Below are positions 43,994-51,619 of a stretch of 64,000 nucleotides of DNA, piece by piece. The stretch lies in assembly GCA_029242715.1 (NCBI GenBank), contig JAQWTL010000032.1, positions 43,522-107,521 on the forward strand. Reading direction: 5' to 3'. The DNA comes from Phycisphaerales bacterium (GTDB lineage: Bacteria; Planctomycetota; Phycisphaerae; Phycisphaerales; SM1A02). The translations under genes and the position numbers were made by a program. Every line of letters begins with the position of its first letter. The stretch's first letter is position 1. The notes below the pieces were generated by a model. It was not told the origin of the DNA, ran no database searches, and saw nothing but the letters and a program-made list of their open reading frames with translations.

Positions 43994-44634
43994 GGCAGAG
44001 GGCTCCTCCCATTTGGGGTGGGGTGATTGGGGCCGTCTACTGTAGGAACCTGCAAGATCCTTGGTGCTCCCTGGGCGATCTGGGAGCCGTTTCCTTAGCA
44101 ATAGCTAGTGAGGGCTCTTAAAGGCCATCAGGGGTGGATGTGGGTTCAAACTGGATCAAAAAAATCACAGACTTCGAAATGGGATTTACGAGCCTATAAG
44201 AGCCGTTTTTGCCCATCTTCTCTAACCCTCCAATAGGGGAGTCGGCCATAAACAGCTGTTTTAAAGGCATTTAGGGGGATATGTCGCCCATAAAAGAACT
44301 TCTCATATGCGAAGTAATTAGTCTTGACCGGGCAGTAATAGGCTGGCAATCTGTATGAAGTGCTGAATCCGCACATCTGTTTTGGTTGGGTTCAGCAGAG
44401 GTAAGAGAGAGAAGAGGGGAATTTGTTTAGATCCCTTAAAAGATAGGTAGCTCCGCGCCGCGCGACCAACGGCCTTGCTGTTGTTGGGCGCATGTTGCCT
44501 GTCATGCATGCATGCTTGTGTCGATAGTTTCGGATTGGGAGTCCGGAAAGCAGGCGAAAACCATGGTGTGTCCAATTCCGGAGATCGACTCGGGAGGACA
44601 AAATTAGGTTCCTTTGAGAAGGAGGAGAAAGAAA
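43994..44634. other. Long non-coding region upstream of the first PEP-CTERM-like gene
   Basis: 641 bases between the divergent protease and PEP-CTERM-like genes. No convincing gene was found on either strand. It is richer in A and T than its surroundings. Visible elements are a palindrome AAACAGCTGTTT (44250-44261), a 10-bp stem-loop (44361-44397), a CATGCATGCATG run (44503-44514) and a purine-rich stretch ending in a GAAGGAGGAG ribosome site before 44635. A long regulated leader is likely. Confidence 0.55.
44361..44397 (+). repeat. 10-bp stem-loop in the PEP-CTERM gene leader
   Basis: TGCTGAATCC (44361-44370) pairs with GGGTTCAGCA (44388-44397), with one T-G wobble and a 17-base loop. It lies 238 bases upstream of ATG 44635. 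No T-run follows, so it is not a simple terminator. It may be part of a regulatory leader RNA or a protein-binding site. Confidence 0.45.
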
Positions 44635-45198
44635 ATGAAAATGCAAACGCTTACAGTTGCAGGCGTTGCAACCGTCACTGCTTTGGCCGCTGGAATGGCA
44701 ACAGCCGATTCCATCACGCTGGATCTTGCCGGTGTCAACAGCAACGACAATTTCGGTAGCCCAAACAATGACGCTTCCTTGATCGCTCTTGGTGATGTAA
44801 CCATCACTGGTATCGGTTGGGATAACGTCGTGGGCAATGGTGATGACACTGGAGTTACTTGGGGCAACGAGATGCGGATGGCCGTAGTTGACTCTGGCAA
44901 CCTCGAAGGTGTCTTCGTAACGTTCTTCCCAGCAGAGGGAAGCGCAACAGCTGGTGGCGTATGGGGTCCTGCATCAAGCGGTGGCATCATCGACCTGGCT
45001 TCACAGGGTCTCGCATTCAACACGGCTTCAGGTTCACTCCTGGTCGAGTTCTTCGAGTCCTACAACGACGTTGATGGCGCAACCGATGCTCACTACGAGT
45101 CCGGTACTGTCACCATCGAATACGCCGTTCCTGCTCCTGGCGCTCTGGCCCTTCTGGGTCTCGCCGGTATCGCTGGACGTCGTCGTCGCCGCGGTTGA
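44635..45198 (+). CDS. PEP-CTERM-like exported protein, first
   Basis: A 187-residue secreted protein. The signal peptide is MKMQTLTVAGVATVTALAAGMATA, and the C-terminus is VPAPGALALLGLAGIAGRRRRRG: a Pro-rich motif, a hydrophobic helix and an Arg cluster, the layout of the PEP-CTERM sorting tag processed by exosortase. The middle is a beta-rich extracellular domain with no family that I recognise. ATG 44635 follows GAAGGAGGAG; a TTG further upstream was discarded since it would use that ribosome site as coding sequence. A strong terminator lies behind it, so it is transcribed alone. Confidence 0.85.
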   Translation: MKMQTLTVAGVATVTALAAGMATADSITLDLAGVNSNDNFGSPNNDASLIALGDVTITGIGWDNVVGNGDDTGVTWGNEMRMAVVDSGNLEGVFVTFFPAEGSATAGGVWGPASSGGIIDLASQGLAFNTASGSLLVEFFESYNDVDGATDAHYESGTVTIEYAVPAPGALALLGLAGIAGRRRRRG

Positions 45199-45275
45199 AC
45201 CTGATTTCGGGTCGGAGAAATCTCCACTCTCCATATGACCTGATCTAGTTCACACAATGATTTGATTACTTCCCG

Positions 45276-45308
45276 GCTCCCGCCCGAAAGGGCGGGAGCT
45301 ATTTTTTT
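45276..45308 (+). terminator. Intrinsic terminator
   Basis: GCTCCCGCCC (45276-45285), loop GAAA, GGGCGGGAGC (45290-45299), then TA and a seven-T run (45302-45308). It is a perfect 10-bp stem with a GNRA loop, the best terminator in the window. It ends the first PEP-CTERM-like transcript. Confidence 0.95.
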
Positions 45309-45475
45309 GCCAATGCGGTGCTGTTAAACGGTGCCTGAACTCGATGGGAGACTCTTTTTTTCCTGTCTTCTTGACCTTTGGCCAAGGTCGCGCAACATGT
45401 TGGTATGAGGCTCTGTTGTGTTTGGGGGGGGTAGAGGCCCTGGATTCAAAGTCGTCTCAAAGAGGAAAGCAAGAA

Positions 45476-46075
45476 ATGAAGAGTGTGATGTTGTCCATGG
45501 GGGGACTTCTCGGATTCGCCATGGCAGGATTGGCTTCGGCTGATTTGGTAACTGTTGAGTGGGATATCTCAAGTGAGTCCTACAACGGCGAGTCAGTATC
45601 TCTGTACGGACTTCAGCAGGAACCAGCCTGGGCAGATGCCCTGCTCGTGTCCTGGGGATATGAGGATGTCGAGGCAGACATCTATTGGAACGAGGGTGCC
45701 AGCTTCTCCAACTGGGCTTCTGAAGTGAGGCTTGGGATTAGCGATATTGATCTGGGCGATACTGAGGGTGACGCCTATTTCTGGGTAGCGGCACCGTTTC
45801 CAGATCAGTTCGGGGCCGATGAGCCAGGCAGTTTTTATCACGCGACCGGTGGCAACTTCGATTCGGGAGACATCTCCGGGTTGGGCTACACGCTGGGATC
45901 AGAAGGCGATATTGCGGCAGCTGCTTACTCCACCTGGGCTGATGGCACTGGCCTCTCCTCCGGTTTGTTTACCTCCGGCACGGTCTGGGTCACCTTTGAG
46001 ACAGTTCCATCGCCTGGTGGCCTCGCCATCATTGGCCTTGCAGGGTTCTGCCGCAGGGGTCGCCGCCGTCACTGA
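45476..46075 (+). CDS. PEP-CTERM-like exported protein, second
   Basis: A 199-residue secreted protein with signal peptide MKSVMLSMGGLLGFAMAGLASA and C-terminal tag VPSPGGLAIIGLAGFCRRGRRRH. The middle (WDISSESYNGESVSLYGLQQEP; WASEVRLGISDIDLGD) is acidic and beta-rich. It shares with the first protein the size, tag and an EMRMAV/EVRLGI-like strand, so the two are distant paralogues. ATG 45476 follows AGAGGAAAG. A run of eight G occurs upstream at about 45424-45431. No terminator was seen before the polysaccharide cluster, 159 bases downstream. Confidence 0.83.
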   Translation: MKSVMLSMGGLLGFAMAGLASADLVTVEWDISSESYNGESVSLYGLQQEPAWADALLVSWGYEDVEADIYWNEGASFSNWASEVRLGISDIDLGDTEGDAYFWVAAPFPDQFGADEPGSFYHATGGNFDSGDISGLGYTLGSEGDIAAAAYSTWADGTGLSSGLFTSGTVWVTFETVPSPGGLAIIGLAGFCRRGRRRH

Positions 46076-46107
46076 CGGGGCCATTCCGAATTTCGATCAT
46101 GAGAGCC

Positions 46108-46137
46108 TTGGGGCTGGCCGATACTTCCCGGTAGAAT
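46108..46137 (+). promoter_or_regulatory. Weak candidate promoter for the polysaccharide cluster
   Basis: TTGGGG (46108-46113) and TAGAAT (46132-46137) are separated by 18 bases and lie about 98 bases before the first cluster gene. The next bases contain C6G7 (46147-46159), a self-complementary tract that could form a short hairpin. The match to consensus is modest, so this is a suggestion only. Confidence 0.25.
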
Positions 46138-46234
46138 GACAGATCACCCCCCGGGGGGGCCGGGCTGAGGCATTGCTCCAGCCATGCCTCTCCGATTGAA
46201 TCCCCGCTACCCAGAGAGAACAAAGAGGAATCCA

Positions 46235-47227
46235 ATGTCTCAGAAGCGAATTGTGGTCGGTGGAGGCGGCGGTTTCATCGGCGGCCATCTCGTCAGCTCA
46301 CTGTTGGCCCAGGGCCATTCGGTCCGAAGCGTAGATATCAAGCCAACAGATCAGTGGTATCAGGTTCACGGAGATGCCGAGAACGTGGTGGCCGACCTGT
46401 CGAAGCTGGAACATTCAAATGCAGCCTGTGATGGCATGGATGAGGTTTACCAGCTTGCCGCAGACATGGGTGGCATGGGTTTCATCGAGAACAACAAGGC
46501 CTTGTGCATGCTGACCGTGCTGACCAGCACTCATATGCTGACGGCTGCACGTGACAAGGGTGTCAAGCGTTTCTTCTATTCCTCATCTGCCTGTGTCTAC
46601 AACGCAGACAAGCAGAAGAGCGAGGACGTCATTCCGCTCAAGGAAGAGGACGCTTATCCAGCCATGCCAGAAGATGGCTACGGTTGGGAGAAGCTCTTTA
46701 CCGAACGAATGTGCAGGCACTTCCGTGAGGACTACGGCCTTGAATGCAGGATGGCCCGTTACCACAACGTCTATGGCCCCGAGGGGACATGGGATGGTGG
46801 CCGTGAGAAAGCCCCGGCCGCGATCTGCCGAAAGGTGATCCAGGCCAAGCACACCGGTGACCATACGATCGAGATCTGGGGCGACGGTCATCAGACTCGT
46901 TCCTTCATGTACATCGATGATTGTGTGAAGGGAACCCAGGACATCCTCAATAGCGACATCCTTGAGCCCATGAATCTGGGTTCGGACGAGTTGACGACCA
47001 TCAATGGTCTCGTTGACATCGTCGAGGATATTGCCGGCATCAAGCTGGAGCGTACGCACAAGCTTGATGCCCCTAAGGGTGTGAACGGTCGAAACTCGGA
47101 TAACACGATGATCATGGATCAGCTTGGTTGGGCACCTTCCATCAAATTGCGTGATGGCATGGAGAGGACCTATCGCTGGATCCATGATGAATACATGGCC
47201 AAGCATGGCTCTGCTGCCAAGGCCTGA
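46235..47227 (+). CDS. GDP-mannose 3,5-epimerase-like sugar nucleotide epimerase
   Basis: A 330-residue extended SDR enzyme. The NAD site is VVGGGGGFIGGHLV. QLAADMGGMGFIENN, SSSACVY (catalytic Cys near 120), YGWEK (Tyr 148, Lys 152), RYHNVYGPEGTWDGGREKAPAAICRK and DGHQTRSFMYIDDCV follow plant GDP-mannose 3,5-epimerase closely, including the REKAPAA block that marks the group. The plant enzyme makes GDP-L-galactose and GDP-L-gulose. ATG 46235 has AGAGG upstream. It opens a five-gene polysaccharide cluster, so the product is probably a sugar donor for that polymer. Another GDP- or NDP-sugar epimerase is possible. Confidence 0.85.
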   Translation: MSQKRIVVGGGGGFIGGHLVSSLLAQGHSVRSVDIKPTDQWYQVHGDAENVVADLSKLEHSNAACDGMDEVYQLAADMGGMGFIENNKALCMLTVLTSTHMLTAARDKGVKRFFYSSSACVYNADKQKSEDVIPLKEEDAYPAMPEDGYGWEKLFTERMCRHFREDYGLECRMARYHNVYGPEGTWDGGREKAPAAICRKVIQAKHTGDHTIEIWGDGHQTRSFMYIDDCVKGTQDILNSDILEPMNLGSDELTTINGLVDIVEDIAGIKLERTHKLDAPKGVNGRNSDNTMIMDQLGWAPSIKLRDGMERTYRWIHDEYMAKHGSAAKA

Positions 47228-47242
47228 TCCATACCACCCCAG

Positions 47243-48505
47243 ATGGGCGTCCAAGCAAGCATGTCCCAACAGGATCAAAAGGGCGGGAAGTCAGGCACCA
47301 TTCTCCTGCTGACGCAGGTGTATGTCCCCGACCCTGCCAGTGTTGGCCAGCATCTCCACGATGCGGCAGCTGAACTGGTGCGTCGTGGTCACAAGGTCAG
47401 AGTGCTGGCATCTGGCAGGGGCTATGACGATCCTTCGGTGAAGTATGACCGTCGGGAGGTCCGTGACGGTGTCGATATTCGCCGGTTGCCTCTCTCTTCC
47501 TTTGGCAAGGGATCGATATTTGCACGCGTTGCAGCCGGTGTTTTTCTGATGATTCAGGAGATTCTGCATGGTCTGTTCACGCGTCGATTGGACAGCATCC
47601 TGGTGAGTACTTCGCCTCCGATGTGTCCCATTGCAGCCATGGTGATCTCCTTCCTGCGTCGCAAGCCGATCACCTATTGGGTGATGGACCTCAATCCGGA
47701 TCAGATGATCGAGTTGGGCAAGATCAAGGAAGGGTCCTTCTCAGCCCGAACCTTCAACTGGCTGAATCGCCGAATTCTGAAACGTGCAAGGCGCGTTGTT
47801 GCCCTGGATCGCTTCATGGCCGATCGTCTGTATCGCAAGATCGATATTCGTGAGAAGACGGACATCATGCCGCCCTGGCCACATGATGATCATGTCGAAA
47901 TGATCGAGCATGCGGATAACCCATGGCGCAAGGAACATGTCAAGGATGGGCAGTTCGTTGTCATGTACAGCGGCAATCATGGTTTCTCGACTCCGGTGAC
48001 CACTGTGCTCCAAGCGGCCCTTCGCATGCAGGATGAACAGGGCCTGGAGTTCCTGTTCATTGGTGGGGGCGTTGGCAAGAAGGAAGTGGATGACACCCTG
48101 GAACGCGAGAAACCCACCAACGTGAGGTCGATGCCGTATCAGCCATTCGAGACGCTTCGTTTTTCCCTGTCAGCTGCCGACGTGCATCTGGTTTCAGTGG
48201 GGACGGATGTGGTTGGTGTCGTGCATCCCTGCAAGATCTACGGCGCGATGGCTGTGGGAAGGCCCATCCTGCTCCTGGGGCCCGATCCCTGCCATGCTTC
48301 TGACATTGTTCTCGAGAACAATATTGGCTGGCAGATCAGCCATGATGACATCGATCAGGCCGTGAAGGTGCTTCAGGAAATCCAGGCCACCCCACATGAG
48401 ACACTCCAGGAAATGGGCAGGCGTGCCCAGGAAGTCATTCGACGGGATTTGTCGAAGGATGGACTCTGTGGCCGATTCTGCGATGTGGTTGAGAACCGGA
48501 CCTGA
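47243..48505 (+). CDS. GT4-family glycosyltransferase
   Basis: A 420-residue GT-B enzyme. TQVYVPDPASVGQHLHDAAAELVRRGHKVRVLASG is a typical N-terminal domain opening, and MYSGNHGFSTPVTTVLQAA and LLSAADVHLVSV-type text (SAADVHLVSVGTDVVGVVHPCKIYGAMAVGRPILLLG) is the donor-binding domain. Residues 95-145 are hydrophobic enough to associate with the membrane. ATG 47243 or ATG 47261 could start it; neither has a good ribosome site. It lies 15 bases after the epimerase gene and overlaps the next gene by 23 bases if that one starts at 48483. The linkage made cannot be predicted. Confidence 0.9.
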   Translation: MGVQASMSQQDQKGGKSGTILLLTQVYVPDPASVGQHLHDAAAELVRRGHKVRVLASGRGYDDPSVKYDRREVRDGVDIRRLPLSSFGKGSIFARVAAGVFLMIQEILHGLFTRRLDSILVSTSPPMCPIAAMVISFLRRKPITYWVMDLNPDQMIELGKIKEGSFSARTFNWLNRRILKRARRVVALDRFMADRLYRKIDIREKTDIMPPWPHDDHVEMIEHADNPWRKEHVKDGQFVVMYSGNHGFSTPVTTVLQAALRMQDEQGLEFLFIGGGVGKKEVDDTLEREKPTNVRSMPYQPFETLRFSLSAADVHLVSVGTDVVGVVHPCKIYGAMAVGRPILLLGPDPCHASDIVLENNIGWQISHDDIDQAVKVLQEIQATPHETLQEMGRRAQEVIRRDLSKDGLCGRFCDVVENRT

Positions 48506-49298
48506 CACCTTGAAGAAGTATATTTTCATCCAGAACGATCCCTTTTACCTCCCCAAGGTGCTGACCAGTGTCTTGGAGGCTTACGGCGACTCGGTTGTTG
48601 GCGTCAACATTCAGTCGGTGGCCCAGGGGAAGCGGTCAGTGTTTGGAACAGCCATGGATCTCCTGAAGCTCTATGGCTTCAGATACTTCCAGTGGAAACT
48701 TCGCAACTACCTGTGGTGCAAGGTCAAGGCCAAGGTAGTGAATGGCTGGATGGGCAGGACACGGCGGTGTTACAGCGTCGCTGCCGTCGCACGCAAGTTT
48801 GACGTCGAAGTCACCGAGGCCGTGAATGTCAACAGTGATGAGTTTCGTGCACACCTGCGTGAGCAGGGGGTTGAATTCATCGTGTCCATATCCGGCACGC
48901 AGTTCTATGGGAAGAAGCTTCGGGATCAGACTTCGGCCGGTATCGTCAATTGCCACGGAGCCCTTCTGCCAAAGTACCGCGGGCTGATGCCTTCCTTCTG
49001 GACATTGGCCAATGGTGAGACCGAGGGCGGGGTGAGTGTCCACTTCGTCAATGAAAAACTTGATGATGGGCCGATCGTGGTGCAGCGTCGGTACCAGATC
49101 AATGACACTGATACGCTGGAAGACATCATGGCAAGATCCAAGGATCTGGCTGCCAAGGCGATCATTGAGTGCATTGGACTCGTAGAGGCGGGAGACCCCC
49201 CTTTGATGGACAATCCCGAGGAGGAATCGAGTCACTTTTCCATGCCCACCCGGGAAGATGTCCGCCGCTTTCGTGAACACGGACACCGCTTTGCCTGA
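48483..49298 (+). CDS. Formyltransferase-family protein, possible sugar N-formyltransferase
   Basis: About 271 residues. The C-terminal part holds the formyltransferase catalytic set: GIVNCHGALLPKYRGLMPSF with Asn and His of NCH (about 155-157), and VSVHFVNEKLDDGPIVVQRR with the aspartate near 194. The first part (KYIFIQNDPFYLPKVLTSVLEAYGDSVVGV) starts the Rossmann fold that binds formyl-tetrahydrofolate. Methionyl-tRNA formyltransferase is longer and normally sits with def, so a sugar N-formyltransferase for the surface polymer fits the context better; this is inference. ATG 48483 overlaps the previous gene; TTG 48510 is the alternative start. Confidence 0.8.
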   Translation: MWLRTGPDTLKKYIFIQNDPFYLPKVLTSVLEAYGDSVVGVNIQSVAQGKRSVFGTAMDLLKLYGFRYFQWKLRNYLWCKVKAKVVNGWMGRTRRCYSVAAVARKFDVEVTEAVNVNSDEFRAHLREQGVEFIVSISGTQFYGKKLRDQTSAGIVNCHGALLPKYRGLMPSFWTLANGETEGGVSVHFVNEKLDDGPIVVQRRYQINDTDTLEDIMARSKDLAAKAIIECIGLVEAGDPPLMDNPEEESSHFSMPTREDVRRFREHGHRFA

Positions 49299-49314
49299 TC
49301 TTGAGAGTCGCCAG

Positions 49315-50184
49315 ATGAACCATCCGATCGTCAATGCAATGAGCTTCGACATCGAAGATTGGTTCCACATGGTGGGCATCGAATCCGTGGAGGATGTCGA
49401 GAAGTGGGAGACCTTTCCCACTCTCGTTGAACGGTATACCGATGGCATCGTCGAGCAACTGGCTGCGTACGACACTCGGGCGACTTTCTTCATCCTTGGT
49501 TGGGTGGCAGAGCGATACCCGGAACTCGTAAAAAGAGTTGTTGCGGCAGGGCATGAAGTTGGCACGCACTCCTACTGGCACCGTCGCGTGGATCGGCTTG
49601 ACCCCGCTGCATTCAAGGAAGATCTCCGTCGATCAATTGACGCCATTGAACAGGCTGGTGGCCAGCGTGTCCGTGGATTCCGGGCACCTTCTTTTTCCAT
49701 CCGCCCTGGTTCAGAATGGGCTTTCGATGTGATGCTGGACTGTGGTATTGAATATGACGCCAGTCTCTTCCCGGCACCACGGGGCCATGGTGGCTATCCA
49801 GCGCCACGGGGCATACACCGCTTTACGGACACGCCTTCCGGTCGCAGTATTCCAGAACTGCCGATGAGTGTGATGCGGTTGGGGCCTGCGGGGCTTGGCT
49901 TTACGGGTGGTGGGTACCTTCGGTTCCTGCCTGGCTGGTTCGTCCAGCGTGGTATCCAGCGGCTCAATCGCCGTGGCATGCCGGCCGTGGTCTATCTTCA
50001 TCCTCGCGACTTTGCTCCGGATTGCCCCAGAGTGCCGATGCCGCTTAAGCGTCGTTTCAAGTGCTATGTTGGGTTAGACACCACTCTGGGTAAACTGGAC
50101 TTGCTCTTGTCCAAATTCCATTGGGCAGCCTGTGAGACGATACTCGGACTGGACACACCACCTTCGGCGGATGCAGTGGCATGA
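49315..50184 (+). CDS. XrtA-type polysaccharide deacetylase
   Basis: A 289-residue NodB-fold deacetylase of the kind found next to PEP-CTERM/exosortase loci. NAMSFDIEDWFHM opens the domain (metal Asp), TRATFFILGWVAERYPELVKRVVAAGHEVGTHSYWHRRV holds the two metal histidines, and RGFRAPSFSI and VYLHPRDF follow. TFFILGWVAERYPELV and the FEDWFH-type start are distinctive for that subgroup. I chose ATG 49315 because the family begins directly with this block; ATG 49258 would overlap the previous gene by 41 bases. It probably removes acetyl groups from the matrix polymer. The next gene overlaps its stop by 4 bases. Confidence 0.9.
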   Translation: MNHPIVNAMSFDIEDWFHMVGIESVEDVEKWETFPTLVERYTDGIVEQLAAYDTRATFFILGWVAERYPELVKRVVAAGHEVGTHSYWHRRVDRLDPAAFKEDLRRSIDAIEQAGGQRVRGFRAPSFSIRPGSEWAFDVMLDCGIEYDASLFPAPRGHGGYPAPRGIHRFTDTPSGRSIPELPMSVMRLGPAGLGFTGGGYLRFLPGWFVQRGIQRLNRRGMPAVVYLHPRDFAPDCPRVPMPLKRRFKCYVGLDTTLGKLDLLLSKFHWAACETILGLDTPPSADAVA

Positions 50185-50771
50185 CGGATCAATCACCTTC
50201 CCACGAGATGCTCACCAGCCCACACTCCGTGGGCAACAAGATCGCAAGGCTCATCTGGGGGGTGGTATACGTGCTGCTCTTCCGATACAGCCCGCGGTCC
50301 TTTCATGTCTGGCGCAACTTCTTGCTTCGGCTGTTCGGTGCCAAGATTCATGGCACGTCTCGGATCTACCCCAAGGCCAAGATCTGGTTCCCGGGGAATC
50401 TTGTCATGGGGCCTCATGCATGCTTGGGCGAAGGGGCTGATTGCTACAACGTGGCCACAGTGACGATTGGAGAGTGGGCGACGGTCAGTCAATACGCCTA
50501 CCTCTGTGGCGCTACGCATGATCATGAAGATGTGGCCTTTCCATTGATTCCTAAGCCCATCACCATCGGAAAGAGAGCGTGGATCGCTGCGGACGTCTTT
50601 GTCGGTCCCGGTGTGACAGTCGGAGATGGAACAGTTGTTGGTGCTCGCTCTTCTGTGTTCAAGGATCTTCCTGCCTGGCAGATCTGTATGGGAACACCCG
50701 CGAGACCAGTCAAGTCACGAGGGCTTGGTCCCGCGGATTTCAACATGCCTGATGCTGGCAAGGAGGGTTGA
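50181..50771 (+). CDS. WcaF-like hexapeptide acetyltransferase
   Basis: A 196-residue left-handed beta-helix enzyme that O-acetylates a sugar. WGVVYVLLFRYSPRSFHVWRNFLLRLFGAKI is the WcaF-type amphipathic N-terminus. Hexapeptide repeats follow (VTIGEWATVSQYAYLCGATHDHED; ITIGKRAWIAADVFVGPGVTVGDGTVVGARSSV), with the catalytic His in THDHED. GTPARPVKSR is the family ending. It overlaps the deacetylase gene by 4 bases; a deacetylase and an acetyltransferase in one pathway suggest tuning of polymer acetylation. Confidence 0.9.
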   Translation: MTDQSPSHEMLTSPHSVGNKIARLIWGVVYVLLFRYSPRSFHVWRNFLLRLFGAKIHGTSRIYPKAKIWFPGNLVMGPHACLGEGADCYNVATVTIGEWATVSQYAYLCGATHDHEDVAFPLIPKPITIGKRAWIAADVFVGPGVTVGDGTVVGARSSVFKDLPAWQICMGTPARPVKSRGLGPADFNMPDAGKEG

Positions 50772-50777
50772 GGCAGG

Positions 50778-51593
50778 ATGTGTCGTTGGCTTGCATATTG
50801 TGGTGAACCGGTCCATATGAGCCAATTGCTCTCTGAGCCGGTCCATTCATTGCTTCAGCAATCACGCAAGGCTCTGCAGACCCAGTACACGGTCAACGGG
50901 GATGGTGTCGGAGTTGGCTGGTACAGCGATGGCATTTCGGACCCGGGCCTTTACCGGGAAACGCGTGCTGCATGGAATGATGAGAATGTATACAGCCTGA
51001 GTCATCATGTTGAATCCGGCCTGTTTCTGGCTCATGTTCGGGCTGTGACCCAGGGCGCTGTTGCCCGAGTCAATACACATCCTTTCCGCATGTCGAACTG
51101 GCTTTTTCAGCACAACGGAGATGTTGGTGGATGGGATCAGCTTCACAAGGATCTTGATCAGAAAATTGACGTCTCTTTTTATGATGAACGCAAGGGGCAG
51201 ACGGATTCCGAGACGCTCTTCGCACTTGCGATGAGTCTCGGGCTTCAGGAGGACCCGGCAGCGGGGTTGTCTGCCATGGTTCGAGAGGTCGAGGCCGCCC
51301 GTCAAAGACACGAGGTTTCCGAGCCGTTTCGCATGAGTGTCGCTGTGTCGAATGGAGACAGTCTCTGGGCGGCTCGTTACAGCAGCAATGGTGATACCCC
51401 GACTCTCTATTGGGGCCAGGGACTGTCACTTGCGGGTCGCAATGGGAAGACCTGTGACTTGAAGCCTGATTCGACGGTCATTGTTTCTGAGCCTCTGGAC
51501 ATGCATGAGTACCACTGGCAGATCGTGCCTGATCGGGGCCTGTTGCATGTGCAGAATGGCAAAGTGGACGTTTCAGAACTCGATATCAGTTGA
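50778..51593 (+). CDS. Class II glutamine amidotransferase, YafJ-like
   Basis: The N-terminal Cys2 (MCRWLAYCG) is the nucleophile exposed after Met removal. HVRAVTQGAVARVNTHPF and WLFQHNGDVGGW are the glutamine-binding motifs of class II amidotransferases of the YafJ/EgtC type. At 271 residues it has no synthetase domain, so it is either a stand-alone glutaminase or a partner of an unknown enzyme. It starts 7 bases after the acetyltransferase stop, behind GAGGCAGG, and is thus the last gene of the polysaccharide cluster. Whether it belongs to that pathway is unclear. Confidence 0.88.
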   Translation: MCRWLAYCGEPVHMSQLLSEPVHSLLQQSRKALQTQYTVNGDGVGVGWYSDGISDPGLYRETRAAWNDENVYSLSHHVESGLFLAHVRAVTQGAVARVNTHPFRMSNWLFQHNGDVGGWDQLHKDLDQKIDVSFYDERKGQTDSETLFALAMSLGLQEDPAAGLSAMVREVEAARQRHEVSEPFRMSVAVSNGDSLWAARYSSNGDTPTLYWGQGLSLAGRNGKTCDLKPDSTVIVSEPLDMHEYHWQIVPDRGLLHVQNGKVDVSELDIS

Positions 51594-51619
51594 AACGCCG
51601 GATGGAAGTCGTCCAACTG

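Noticed and set aside
43994..44634. Riboswitch such as c-di-GMP or cobalamin type in the leader
   Set aside because: I looked for the conserved core of these classes and did not find it; only simple stems are present.
48636..49565. A 309-codon minus-strand open frame
   Set aside because: It spans the formyltransferase and deacetylase genes on the other strand, both of which have full motifs.
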